Part shown: in pieces, positions 1 through 11,736 of the stretch
How positions within the stretch are numbered: position 1 is the first letter of the stretch
Layout: each line of letters begins with the position of its first letter
Source of the DNA: Bugula neritina
Lineage: Eukaryota > Bryozoa > Gymnolaemata > Cheilostomatida > Bugulidae
DNA: 64,000 nt
Reading direction: 5' to 3'
Assembly (NCBI GenBank): GCA_964035545.1
Contig: OZ037766.1
Location: forward strand, 12,781,722 to 12,845,721
Translations under genes and position numbers: made by a program
The notes under the pieces: model-generated
Databases searched by the model: none
Told to the model about the DNA's origin: nothing
What the model saw: the letters and a program-made list of their open reading frames with translations, nothing else

Positions 1-1383
1 TATGGCCAATTAGAACCAATAAAACAATGGTTTGCAACTTGCTATAATAGCGGAAATGTTATTAAACACATTTGCTTGGCTTTAGTTTTAAGTTTGCAAT
101 GTATGAAGGTTTTTCTTTTTCTTAACAGTAATACTTAATCACCTGCTTAAAGTTCTTGTATGCTTGAAAATATGTAGGATTGATTTATCCATTTAAATAA
201 AACAAATGTTCAATTGGTGTGAATTTATTATTAAAAAATATATTTATCAGCTAGTTATCAGGCTAGTTTAGCAATTACATCTATATTAACTTCTTGTTGA
301 CCAATTAAATGGTAGATTATTTATATAATGCCCATAGTCATGGCTTTAAAAACATGAGGTCAGTAGTTCGAATTCAAACACTAGCCGTGATGTTAAAAGA
401 AGCATCCGGTCATGGTTGTTCCAGTGTGACACTAAACAATCTTTAGTTTGCTTTAAAAGACTCCTTCATCTGGGGTTTTTACAGAGATGGTGACTATTAT
501 AGCCATGTGAGTTTTGAATTCTCCATCAAAATATATCTTTCAACATACAAAGTAGTTTGCAATTTATATACGGAATATAATTTCATACTTGTGTACCTTT
601 AGGCACTGAGTTCAAATATTTCTATTTTAGAATATTAACAAGCTTACTTTGAACTCTTGACTATTTCAATCATTAGATTGAGAAGTAAACATGTTATATA
701 ATTGAAAAAAATAATTGCAAGTAATACCTGCAAGATAAGTTTGCTTGCAATTTCAACCCCATTTCAATTTTCTTTCCTAAACTTGTCTAAGCTCCATAAC
801 GAAGCCTGGCTAAAGTAAATTTTCATAGAAAGTATAATAATGTGAGTAGTATGAATCAGCATTGATACACTTCTTATACAGCTGCTAAGCATTAGTAATC
901 TGCATAAGTTTGAATAGAAAAAGATCTTAAGAGTTGCACTGCTGGATATATCCAGATTAGGTTTTATATAAAACTAAGCAACAGGGGCTAAGCTCTTGCT
1001 ATCAATATGTATAAAGCACTGCAGTTTCATAAGTTTGTCTCTATATAGATTCAGCCAATACAGGTTGCATAAATTAGGCAAGTATTCTAATTACTTCATT
1101 CGTAGGCTTTTTACTTGACTTGATAAAGTTTTAATTGATTTGTTTCGGCAAAACACTTTACAATCAAAGTTGAAGTTTAAATGTTTTTGTAAATATATTA
1201 TTTTTTTAATTTGCATAATTTATCATACTAAATATTTATTATAACTAATGCAGTATGAGTATTGTATTATATTGTATTTTATGCATATGAACATAAACAC
1301 ACACAATCGTATCATTGGCAATCCGCAAAAAAATCAATTTTGTTTTTTTAATAATAAATAGGTTAATCAGCTGTCACAAGAAC
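1..1383. other. Spacer upstream of the lysozyme genes
   Basis: AT-rich sequence with no convincing coding region. The only recognisable content is one SINE-like copy near 330-508. The last few hundred bases before 1384 presumably hold the promoter and 5' UTR of the first lysozyme gene, but I see no motif I would defend as a TATA box. Confidence 0.5.
330..508 (+). repeat. tRNA-derived SINE-like copy
   Basis: It starts with a degenerate tRNA-like head containing a box-B-like AGTTCGAATTC near 364-374. A body motif GAAGCATCCGGTCATG follows near 398. The same body motif, with variations, occurs in reverse orientation at 29338-29495, 32169-32392 and 39955-40168, which defines a dispersed family. 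The copy is diverged and its ends are approximate. Confidence 0.6.
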
Positions 1384-2570
1384 ATGGGTAAAGCTCTCTT
1401 CCTTGTAATACTGTGTCTGACTGTTGCTCTGGTAACATCTCAGTTACTGACTGAGAAGTGTCTCAGTTGCATCAGACAAGTGAGTCATTCAAAATTCATT
1501 TATTTCTTATTTCCTATTTCTTACTAAATTGATTGTTTAAGATAAAGAATAAAGTTTTAACAGCTCTAGCATAATCTAAACTTATCTCATTCAAACAACT
1601 GTAGGCTATAGTTGTGCATGCCCGTCCAAAATATTTAGTTTTATACTATTTTCATGCAATTAGCTTATATATTAACAGAAAAAGAATGGCCCAACTGAAT
1701 GCCGCTGGGCATCTGGTCACCTGTCTTGTGGAAAGTATTTTGTCTCAGAAGAATTTTGGGTTGCTTGTGGCAGCATAGGATATGGTGAGTGCATTGTAAA
1801 TTATACTGTTTTATGTCATTAATACTCTAAAGAAATAAACATTTTCCCATCACCTCCATTAGGTACGCAGGTATATATCTGAAAAACAATAATCTTCACT
1901 TCTCAATTCTTATTCATCTCCTTTAAACACTGATGTTTTATAGCTTTGCCTACATTGCATTTACTTGGCATGTTTTTTTAAAATCTTTCTGCACATTTCG
2001 AGAACATTTAGTATAACCAGCCCAAGAGATCTAAGCTGAGCACCCAATTGGTCATGGTATATCTTGCTAAATGAAAAACACTACAAGCCTGTTCAATTCA
2101 GTGTCATTGATGGTTCATATTTATTTATTGGTAATTCAATTTATTTCAGTAGTTTTATGAATGCAACCAATACATTTTGGTAGCCTGAAGTTATATTTTC
2201 ATATCACTGCCACTATCACTTTTTGAATGGATGTAAAGGTTTTTGCACTCTATGTGATTAATTGTAAAAGTAATAGTAAATAGTGAATTGTAGAGTGTTA
2301 TGTCACGTTGACTTTCTGGCAGTGCTAGTTTCAGCATAGCAGTTCTACTTTGCAGGATTAAAAGAGTGTGCCAATGATGATCAGTGTGCTGGGCAGTGTA
2401 TGAGGGCATACTTCAGTCGATATGGTGAAAGATGTGCCAAACAACTGAATAAAGAGTCATACCAGCTAACTTGTGGAGACTACATAAGACTTCATGATGG
2501 AGGACCTGATGGTTGTTCTAGATCAGACACTTTAGCAGCTTCTGAATCAATAGAAAGATGCATGGCATAA
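1384..2570 (+). CDS. i-type lysozyme-like protein, catalytic residues lost
   Basis: Predicted secreted protein of 138 residues, made from exons 1384-1479, 1679-1784 and 2356-2570 with GT-AG introns in phases 0 and 1. A hydrophobic signal peptide covers about residues 1-19. The mature part begins with CLSCIRQ and carries the family signatures HLSCGKYF, a cysteine-rich middle and HDGGPDGC near the end, so it belongs to the invertebrate-type (destabilase) lysozymes, which normally cleave peptidoglycan. Aligned with the neighbour at 3839, the catalytic Glu is Lys and the catalytic Asp is Ala, the latter in RWASGHLSCG. It is therefore probably not a muramidase. A lectin-like, inhibitory or isopeptidase role is possible but not shown. 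Exon sizes (96, 106, 215) nearly match the neighbour (99, 106, 218), so the two arose by tandem duplication. Confidence 0.9.
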
Positions 2571-3838
2571 GATCTTCACTGCATTTTCATTGCTTCAAAT
2601 GGACTTTATAGATGCTCATAAGAAAATGGATTTCGGGTTACAGTTTGCCTTAACTTATGGTTCGGGGTTCTTTAATTGACCTGTCCCTAAGCATATAAAA
2701 AATCCATTTGCAAAGCAATGGGAACTAGTGCATAATATATTCATCTCATTTTAACTAAAAATGAGAGCTTTTAATCATAAGGCTGTTCATTATTGAAATA
2801 CCCATGCACTAGTTATAAATGTATAAGTTAATCATAACAGTGTTATCAGTCAGTAGCCTACTGATTGCCAACACTAAACTGCCTGTTCCTTTTTCACTTG
2901 ATTAACTTTGTTAATAATTTTAACTACCGTGTTGCATTTCTTGTCAGTTCTGGAAAATGACTATTCTGTTTTGGTGTGTAATATTTAAGCAAGTTTTCAT
3001 TATAGCTATATATTAGAAAGCTGATACTTGGCACATCCACACAATAAGAAATTGTCATCTGGTGGAGATGCTCTATGTTTTTAGATATGAAATACATTTA
3101 TTCTTCCACTAACTTATAGTCTTCTAGTGATTTTCTAAAGCTTAAAAACTAAATAACCATCATGTTCAATTATAATATATGTAAAGTTAATAATGAAAAA
3201 AAAAACTATACAGGTTTTACTATAGTGTGATAAAAGTAATGTCACAAGTACCACTTAAGTGTTGCATGAACAACCAATAGGGCAACAGCACATAAACTGG
3301 CTGGTTAGTGCTGTCTTCTCCCAAGTAAGTCATTTATAGATTTATAGAAGAAAATGATAAATAAATTATTGAATAAATATCATTGATTGATGAAAAGAGT
3401 TTGCAGAAGTTTATGATAGAATTTTCTGCACTGCAATATTAAACCAGACCCTAATATTCTGCAGGCTGCATGCATACAATAATTATGATGTAATATAGAG
3501 GAATAGCCAATACTGTGAAAATAGCTGTCCCTACTAGGAGTCGGAATGCAGTCGTCTAACATGCAAGCTAGCGTACTACCCATTACTCAATGGGGGAGGG
3601 GGGGTGGTGCTACTGGGAAATTTTAGCATATGGCAAATACATATACTGCTGTGTTTATTTAGTACTCTATATATAAATTAAATTTTCCTTCAACTAATAG
3701 CTGTCTTATTATCAACGACCTGCTACCAGGACAGTGAGAAAAGTCACATTGCAGATAACTGTGATCACCCATTAGCGGATAGGAATAAAGATACAGTGCA
3801 GATTATTTCATTCCTTTGTTAAACATCAGCTTGAAAAC
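2571..3838. other. Spacer between the two lysozyme genes
   Basis: AT-rich DNA with a short G-run near 3591-3606 and one tRNA-like repeat fragment at 3522-3592. I see no gene. The region presumably holds the 3' UTR of the first lysozyme gene and the promoter of the second. Confidence 0.5.
3522..3592 (-). repeat. tRNA-like repeat head
   Basis: Read on the - strand, it has a tRNA-like stretch ending in CTAGTAGGGACAG. A related stretch on the + strand at 4960-5032 ends with the same 13 bases. The two flank the second lysozyme gene in opposite orientation. They are SINE-head-like pieces, not intact tRNA genes. Confidence 0.5.
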
Positions 3839-4782
3839 ATGAATAAAATATTTATTTTTATGTTCCTGTGTGTGGCTCTTGAGGTGTCAACTACTCAAGC
3901 TGCAGTGTCATCCTCATGTCTTGATTGCATTGGAAAGGCAAGGAATCGTGTGATTTTTCTCTGTGGTTGGACAAATCAGATGCAAGCCTGCAGCTTTCTC
4001 AAATATAGCTTTGGCTCTAAAATACGTTAAGTTTCGTAATGGAAAATGTTTTAACTGTTCTACAAACTTAAATTTTATGCTAAAGATATATAATTAATCT
4101 AAAGCTAAAATTAATTTCTATTTGTAGCCAACAGTAAAATGTATACATATAACTATATAATGACTCTATTTAAATAGGAAAATCTATTAGCATAAGTAGC
4201 ACATTATTTCAATTTTATATCAAACATAAATTCTTTTTTTTTCTATTTTAATGTTATTAATTCGTTATCATGTCATATTTTTAGACTTTGTACTGCATTT
4301 TCGTAGATCGAAGGAGGCTCAAAAGGTTGCAACTGGGATGTTGGCTCATATTCCTGTGGCAAATACCAAATCAAAAAGCCATATTGGTTGGACTGCTACA
4401 GCCCAGGATCTAGTAAGTAAATAATATAAGGTAATACTGTTGTAGAACTTAAGACTGCTGACTATCAGATTGCAAAAATATCCTTTAATAAGGAAAAATA
4501 GATAACTGTCAAACATTTTATTACGAAGGCTCATTTTATAAACTTGAGAGTCTATGGATTTCAGGCTGGGAGTCGTGTGCTGCTAATGAAGAATGTTCAA
4601 GAAGATGTATGGTGGCATACCTCAACAGATATAAGTCTCTCTGTGCTAGAGATTTGGGTAAAAGTGCATCCAGCCTAACATGTGAAGATTATGGAAGATT
4701 ACATAATGGTGGTCCAGCTGGATGTAGAAAAAGTGCAACTCTATCTTATGCTACTAAGATGCGAAGAAGTTGCAATATTTAA
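3839..4782 (+). CDS. Invertebrate-type (i-type) lysozyme, catalytic residues present
   Basis: Predicted secreted lysozyme of 140 residues, made from exons 3839-3937, 4307-4412 and 4565-4782. A signal peptide spans about residues 1-22. The mature protein keeps the family core: CLDCIGK, then IEGGSKGC with the catalytic Glu, NWDVGSYSCG with the catalytic Asp, YQIKKPYW, and HNGGPAGC near the C terminus. It should hydrolyse bacterial peptidoglycan, in digestion or innate defence. Intron 1 is read with a GC donor (AAG|GCAAGG), which places it at exactly the same codon and phase as intron 1 of the neighbouring paralogue. No in-phase GT donor is available there. A possible ATTAAA polyadenylation signal lies at 4885-4890. 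Confidence 0.93.
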
Positions 4783-5483
4783 TATGCACTTTCAAAGAAT
4801 GTGATTTTTATCAACACTGCACATTGGTGAAATAACAGATGTGCTGATATTGTGAAAAAAATTTCAGCTTTGCTTACCATCACAATTAAATATATGATTT
4901 AATGAATTGAATCTATCATACAGGTTTTTAATTGTGGTCTAGTGATTTCCCTGTAGCCCCTTCATTATAGTGAGTAACACTCCAGCTTGCAAGTTAGAAG
5001 ACAGAGGTTTGATTCCTAGTAGGGACAGTTATGTTGCAAACATATTATTATACTCTCATAAACATATGAAAATGGTTTAACAAAGTGTTAGCTGCTGTAT
5101 AATTTAAAATATTCTTGCTTAATGAATGTTTGGTGCGTGAAAACACAACAACTGATTTCAAAACTTTGTTTGTTTTTTTCAAAGCTGCGTTTATGTTTTA
5201 GACTCACAAAATTTAGTTAAACATAAATAAGTTAGCAAATACTTACATAGAACTGATGCCAAGGAGAGGACAACCATTATTTTCATGGCTAAAAATTTAA
5301 TTAAACATACATAAATAGAGATAGTCAAATGGTGTATTTTTATCAGAATAGAACTTCATGTATGTTAACGTATAACTTGCATTATATATAATAGCAGTGA
5401 ATAATTAGTATTATTTATGTTATGCAAAAATTCAACAGCCATTTATAAAATATTTAATACCAATTACTTATCATGACTCATAT
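4783..5483. other. Spacer between lysozyme 2 and gypsy element 1
   Basis: AT-rich, with the tRNA-like repeat at 4960-5032. No coding region is seen. The last four bases (ATAT, 5480-5483) are the left copy of the target-site duplication of the retrotransposon. Confidence 0.5.
4960..5032 (+). repeat. tRNA-like repeat head
   Basis: tRNA-like stretch with a box-B-like GGTTTGATTCC near 5007-5017, ending in CTAGTAGGGACAG like the inverted copy at 3522-3592. It is not an intact tRNA gene. Confidence 0.5.
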
Positions 5484-5788
5484 CGTTATGATTTTCAGAT
5501 TTAGGGTCGATGTGCAACCAAGAGAGTCTATTTATTACTAGAGAAACTTCACCGAAATAAGTCGAGTAGATATCGTTATATTTGAATACAAGAATACATA
5601 ATAAAATCTAATATACAACAGTAATAATACGCACGTCTATTTAATTTACAGCACTATCCTCAACTGAGCTAGTAGCGCGAAGCTGCTACTATTACTCATA
5701 AGCAGCTTAGCTAATTGGCTAGTACATCGTTCCGGGTCAATACGCAACCTTGCGTATTGTGTTGCTGGTAGCTCTACGAGCCACCACA
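5484..5788 (-). repeat. 3' LTR of gypsy element 1
   Basis: 305-bp direct repeat of 12637-12941. On the coding strand it starts TGTGGTGGCTCG. Its last base is mutated relative to the 5' LTR, so the expected terminal CA is not intact here. Confidence 0.95.
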
Positions 5789-5799
5789 CTGCCCCCTCC
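5789..5799 (-). other. Polypurine tract of gypsy element 1
   Basis: The purine run GGAGGGGGCAG lies directly before the 3' LTR on the coding strand, the expected position for the plus-strand primer of an LTR retrotransposon. Confidence 0.75.
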
Positions 5800-6066
5800 A
5801 GCAGAAAGCCCTCTTTCTGATAAAAATATAATTCACATAAAAAAAACTTATACATCAGTGGGCAGAGAGAGAATGATACAAAAGTATATACAAGAGCCAA
5901 TTGATTAGAGATACAGGTATATATAAAAAAAATATATGCACAATGAATGATGCAAGTATGTAAAAGAAAGTCCTATTTACATGTAGAGTACGTGCCACCG
6001 TAACGGGAGGGAATGCCACAGAGAGGTAGGGGGGAAGAGTAGTATGGAGTTGGAGATGGACTCATG

Positions 6067-7140
6067 TTAATCGTGGGCCGCCCGCCTCATGCGTTTAATA
6101 GACTCCTGCAGATACTTGAGCTCACTGGAGGCAGCATGCACGCGCGGGGCCAGTCTATACACTTCTTGCTCCAGGTCGCGGGCCCTAGCTTCTACTTCAC
6201 GTAAGTTGCGGGCCAGAGGGGATGAACGAGAGAAGGTCTGCTGTCTGTGCCGTTTTCGTTCTGAAGATGAAAATGGGGGAGGGAGTGTATACGCCTTCGT
6301 GTCTACCCTCTGTAGTACGACACGGGGAAGTGTATGCGGTTGACGTATAGGACTGAGAGGTGGGGAGTTAGTTGATTTTGTAAGCTTATCCGTGGTTTCA
6401 GAGATGATGGGTCGAGGGGAGGGAAAGCCTTGCTCCAGGCGAGACAGCTGAGCTGAGTCAGTGATGAGGGGTCTGATGGCGTTAAGGAATGCGGGATATG
6501 ATGCTTTGTCTACTTCATAGACGTGTCCTTGAAAGCACTGCATAGTGCGTTGGTGACGCAGTAGATAATCACGATTGTAACTATATTCTCCGCAGGGGCA
6601 GAACGTTGTGATGTAATGCTGCGGCAAGTGGACTCTCAGCCTACGATGGGTTGTAAACCGCTGCTGACATAGGCGGCATTCGCGGTTACTGTCATCTCCT
6701 CTATGAGTCTTAATCTCTTTCTCTGTGGCAGGGGTAGTCCAGTTAGAGGTTGCTTCCAACTGGGGTGGCAGTTGTCCGGTTGTGGGAATTGGTGGGGCCG
6801 GCTCTGGGTCCCATGCCATCTCTAGAGAAGGCATGCCCGGAGAGACGGGCGCGAGTGTGTCTACAAAAGTAGAATTATTGTTAGATCGCGGTGGATCTTT
6901 ACAACATAATTCTAGTGACGGTCGACTGTTACTAGCCTGAGAGTCACAACTTTTAGAATGCACTCGAGGAACCAGTGAATCATGTGTGGACTGACCAAGA
7001 ACAGTGTCTAGCTCCAGGTCTAACAGACCGTCGGCCATTACAGAGTCTTCATCGTCATTCACGTGAAACGTGGTTCCCAGTAATTCTGATTCAATCTGTT
7101 GAATTAGTTCAGAATTTACTGGCATCGAGCCCGTTTCCAT
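6067..7140 (-). CDS. Retrotransposon third ORF with paired zinc fingers
   Basis: Predicted protein of 357 residues starting 17 nt after the pol stop, in the place where retroviruses carry env. It has no signal peptide or membrane span, so it is not env-like. A classical C2H2 finger (C-x2-C-x12-H-x3-H, CRLCQQRF then RVHLPQH) is followed at once by a C-x-C-x12-H-x5-C finger (FCPCGEYS then RHQRTMQC). A conserved patch after it has the pattern CFxG..Y.VD...YP.FL. The C terminus is basic and likely forms a coiled coil. The second gypsy element carries a diverged homologue at 52176-52955 with the same finger spacing, so the ORF is a maintained part of this lineage. Function unknown; nucleic-acid binding is an inference from the fingers. 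Confidence 0.85.
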   Translation of the reverse strand: METGSMPVNSELIQQIESELLGTTFHVNDDEDSVMADGLLDLELDTVLGQSTHDSLVPRVHSKSCDSQASNSRPSLELCCKDPPRSNNNSTFVDTLAPVSPGMPSLEMAWDPEPAPPIPTTGQLPPQLEATSNWTTPATEKEIKTHRGDDSNRECRLCQQRFTTHRRLRVHLPQHYITTFCPCGEYSYNRDYLLRHQRTMQCFQGHVYEVDKASYPAFLNAIRPLITDSAQLSRLEQGFPSPRPIISETTDKLTKSTNSPPLSPIRQPHTLPRVVLQRVDTKAYTLPPPFSSSERKRHRQQTFSRSSPLARNLREVEARARDLEQEVYRLAPRVHAASSELKYLQESIKRMRRAAHD

Positions 7141-7157
7141 GGATAGGAATACAAGAC

Positions 7158-10100
7158 TTATACTGGCTTACCTGTGAACTCGGTATTAATGTCCATACTC
7201 AACGTTCTTGGTAAGATTGGAGCTGGTTGTGATATACGTCTGCCTCTGGCGATGTCAGCATAGGAAGAGGCTGAGCATCGTTTCTGAGGCACGAGGTCGG
7301 AACTATTTGCTTTACGCGCATTAATTCCTCCCACTATTCCGCCCTCGCAAAAGTTGATATTTGCGTGGGGTTCACAACTCCAACATTTTATCGTACGGTT
7401 TTCCCCTAGACTTTCATGTGTGCCGCTTCTAATGCAGTCACATACGAAGTCTTTTAAATATGGTGGGGGTTTCCTCGTACGCTGTCCCCGTTCTAGGGGG
7501 GGTGACACGCTCGCCGGTTCGTTAGTAGGGGCCTCTAATGGCGTCTCTACTTCACCGTTAGCGGTCACCTCTTCTTGTTCTCCGGATGGAGCCCCTCCCT
7601 CCGTGGGGGTTTGCACTTCCGGAACCGGCTCGGTTTCTGGAAGTGATGGAATTAGACTTGGCGGTGGCGGACACGCTTCCGTTGGCAAAAGCTGTCGCTC
7701 CTCTCTCACCAAGTTTTCTTCCCGCGGTATGACCACTTCGTATTCAGGTCCATGCCGCCGTCGCCCGCGTGTTGTTGTCTGCCTCCTGGGCTCCAACAAC
7801 GGGGGGGCTTCTCCCACCGCGTCGGGGCTAGCCCAATACGGTTTCAAGCGAGACTCATTCTGGATAGACACCTGTCCTGAGCGCTCAATCTTGTACGTAT
7901 GATTGGGCATAGCCTCGACGATCACGTAGGGTCCTACGAACTTAGGCTTTAGCTTGTCAGCCTGTCCGCGACGCCTACGGTAATTGACCATCCACACCTT
8001 ATCTCCCGTTTGGTAGAGAGGTGGTTCTTCGGAATCTTCGTGCCGCACCTTCCACTGCTGTTCGCGCAGTATATCGTGTGCGGCCTTCATCCGTTCCACT
8101 AGTTCACTGGCATACTCGTGAACCGAGTTGTCTTGCTCTGGAACGTGGTAGGTAAGATGGTCAGGGACACGAGTCTCTCTCCCGAGCATCAAGAGGTTTG
8201 GGGTCTCACCAGTACTGGTGTGTGGGGTGCTACGGTATGCACGCATGACTTGCGGCAACACCGTATCCCATTCCTCTTGGCCTCGTCCAAGGAGGAGACT
8301 CCGGAGCGCATCACCTAGCATCCGGTTGTTGCGCTCCACCACCCCGTTACCTTGAGGGTGGTAGGGGGTGGTCCGGCTCTGGTTTACTCCCCAGAGATGG
8401 CAAAGGTCGCTCATCAGTTGGGACTGGAACTGAGCGCCTTGATCAGAGTGTATCTGTTCGGGGAGACCAAAATAACAGAATACATGTTGGTCTAGTGCCC
8501 TGGCCACTGTTGGGGCTGATGCATCTGGGATAGCCAGAGCATCCGCCCACCTAGTAAAGTGGTCGGTCAGTACTAAGATCCAACTATTGCCTCTGGGGGT
8601 CAGGGGCATGGGTCCGACCAGGTCTACAGCGACTACTTGCCAGGGCCTTCCAGCATATAGCCTCCGCCGTCCCGCTTCACCAGGGGGGCGGCTATGCTTA
8701 CTGGCCTGGCAGATCTCACACTGTTTGACTCTGAGTCGGACGTCACGCTCCATTTGTGGCCAATACCACCGGAGCCGTAATTTGGAGATCACTCTCTTGA
8801 CCCCTGCGTGGGCCTGTTTGTGAGTGTCCCAAATCAGCTCACGGCGGATGGCAGTGGGACAGACCACCCTCTTCCTTTCCGGGTGTCTGCTGCTGGCAGC
8901 TAGAGAAATGGTCAGTAGACCATCCTGCCCGATCCGCAGCGAGTCCCAACGCTGACAGTATAGCCGGAACTCGGCGCATCCCTGTCTTATGCGTTCCTCG
9001 CTGGGTCGTCGCCCTTCCTTTTTGGCCCGATATATGTCTGCCACTACTCCAGGTAGCTCTTCCTGGAGCTTCTTCAGCTCTCGGACATTATCGGCCAGTA
9101 CAGGGTTGGCGCGGAGGTTTTGTACAACCTCCGGGGACTCGTCAACCTCTTGTCTGAGTTGACCCTGGTCCCAGTCAAACGGTGCTCCATGGCGAGCCAG
9201 CATCTCTAACTCACATCGCGGGGGACCTCCGTCCCTCCTCTCGATGTTGAGACACTGTTTGCAACCTCCATCAGGTCGGCGGCTCAACCCATCCGCATTG
9301 CTGTGCCTCCTGCCCGGTCGATGTTCGATCCGGTAGGAGAATTCAGCTAAGATTTCGAGCCACCGGGCGACCTGACTGGAGGGCTCTGCTCTCTTGCACA
9401 ACCAGATCAGCGAGGCATGATCCGTACGCAGCCGGAACTTCCTGCCGTATAAGTATGGTCTGAAGTGCTTCACTGACTTGATTACTGCCAGCAGCTCCTT
9501 GCGGGTAGTGCAGTAATTTCGTTCAGCGGGTGAGAGAGACTTGCTGTAGTATGCTACTACTACCTCTCGGCCTTCCTGCACTTGAGACAACACAGCGCCA
9601 ACATTTTGGTCACTGGCGTCCGTGTCGAGGATGTACTCTAGAGTGGGGTCTGGGTAGGCCAAGATGGGCGCCGTTAGCAGGCAGCCCTTGAGGCGGTCGA
9701 ACGCTCCTTGTTCGACTGGGGTCCACTGCCACGTCACTCCCTTTGCGGTGAGCCGGTTTAACGGCTGGGCTATGCCCGCAAAGTCCGATATGTATTGCCT
9801 GTAATACCCTACCAGCCCCAAGAAAGCCCGGAGTCCGGTCAAGTCTTGGGGGGTGACCCAGTCTTCTATCGCCCGTACCTTTTCGGGATCCGTTGCCACG
9901 CCGTTTCGACCGACAACGTGCCCCAGGTACTTGACCTCTGGCTGCAATAGAGCGCACTTGGAAGGTTTGAGCTTAAGACCGGCACCTCGGAGTCTCTCGA
10001 AAACCTCCTGCAGACGACTGACATGTGTCTCGAAGTCTGGGGAGATCACGATGACATCATCGAGGTAGACCAGCAGTGTCTTCCAATGGAGCCCGCTAAG

Positions 10101-11561
10101 GACTTGCTCCATCAGCCTCTGGAAGGTGGCTGGGGCGGAGGTTAACCCGAAGGGCAGCACCTTCCACTTCCACAACCCGTCCCGTGTGATAAACGCCGCT
10201 TTCTCCTGGGCGTCGGGACTCAGAGGGACTTGCCAATAGCCACTCAGCAAGTCTAACGTACTGAAGTACTTGCTGCCGGCTAGGGCGTCCAATGACTCGT
10301 CAATACGAGGTAGAGGGTAGGCGTCCTGTATGGTTACGCTATTGAGTTTGCGGTAATCCACACAGAACCGCCAACTGCCGTCTTTCTTCCGGACCAGTAC
10401 GACCGGTGAGCTCCACGCACTATGGGCGGGCTCTATGAGGCCGCGGTCCAGAAGATCCCGTACTTGTCGGCTAACCTCCTTCTCTTTTTCCGGCCCCAGC
10501 CTGCGTGTGGGTTGCCGGACGGGGACTGTCCCTGCAGTCAGCGGTATTTCGTGTCTGACCACTCCCGTCAGCCCCACGTCATGATCTCCGCTGCTGAACA
10601 CATCACCGTAGTCGCGTAGCAACTTCGCCATCGCTTGGCGTTCCTTGTTGCTCGCGCAGCCGCCACAGGCTGTTTCATATAACTCCCGGAGATGTGTTGG
10701 GACTGCCCCTCGCCCCTGAGTAGGGTGTCGAGGGGGTGTCTCCGTCGCGTCACCCAGCGACGGGCCCACGTCCTCTTCCTGGACGGAGTGGAACCGGCCC
10801 AGCATTGACCCAGCTGGGAGCTCAATGGGCTCGGTAAAGGGGTTGACACACTGCACTAAGACCTCCCCTCGCTCAGTTAGTCGGTTTAAACTACTAGCGA
10901 GTTGGATCCTTTCGTGCGCGCCTTCAACGACCCCGAGCCTGGCTATCCGGTTGCTGTTCACTCGGCAGTGGATAGTAGCTCTGGAGCGTCTGGGCACGGT
11001 GCAGTTTTGGACTACCTGAACACCGCCCACCAGAGGACGCCCAAACTTATCCACACAGGCGAGTTCTCGCCCGCCCATCAGCACCACCGACTTGCTGAAG
11101 TCTATTCGGCACTGGTGTTGCTTCAAGAAGGGCATTCCGAGGATAGCATCTTCCTCCAGTTGGCTTATGACAAAAGTCTCCTGTACAGCCTGGTCTCAGA
11201 CACGCCCAGGGAGCTCGATAATACCGTAGAAGGGAATACATGACCCGTCTGCCAGGGTGCCATGTTCCCCCGTATACGGTCGTACTCTATCCCTGTCCCG
11301 GCGGGGCAGTGCCTCAAAGACTCTACGACTGAGAAGGTTGGTAGTACAACCGGAGTCGAGCAGGAAAGTGACGGCGTTGCCGGCCACCTTTCCGGGTAGG
11401 AAATAGCTCTCTCCATGTGGTTGTACTTTCACCCCCCCCCCCGCATGTGATGTCCTAAATTGGTAGGACGGCGGGGGTTTCACCCGTGGTTTACGGGGTT
11501 TCCGGCGGCGAGGTTGGTGCCGGCGGGGTTTGGGGCTCTCCACTGGGCCTTCTGGCTCCAT
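7158..11561 (-). pseudogene. Gypsy pro-pol polyprotein with one in-frame stop (element 1)
   Basis: Read from 11561 downward: an aspartic protease with LLDSGCTTNLLS, an in-frame TGA at 11196-11198, then an uninterrupted 1,325-codon frame to 7158. This frame contains a reverse transcriptase with VYLDDVIV (near 10052-10072), RNase H starting DTDASDQNVGAV, an integrase zinc domain (H..H..C..C around HKQAHAGVK and CEICQASK), the integrase core with VDLVGPM, SDQGAQFQS and a glutamate in NGVVERNN, and a GPY-type C-terminal domain (KFVGPYVIVE). The stop replaces an Arg codon of element 2 and looks like a CGA-to-TGA transition. Everything downstream of it is in the same frame. Confidence 0.93.
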
Positions 11562-11736
11562 CTCAGTGGTGGGCTCCTCTTCCCGAGGTAACCGGTGGAA
11601 CCGGTTGGCGAGTGGCAGGGAGAAGGTACTTGGCCGTTGTGCGGGCCTGCTAGTCCTGCGTGGTACCTGCCACTCGGGGGGGGGGTGTTCCGTCGTGTCC
11701 GTGCGGACAGACGACGGCGTGTCCCACCAGACTCCT

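Noticed and set aside
6067-7140. Third ORF as a retroviral-type envelope
   Set aside because: No signal peptide, membrane span or furin-like site; zinc fingers instead.
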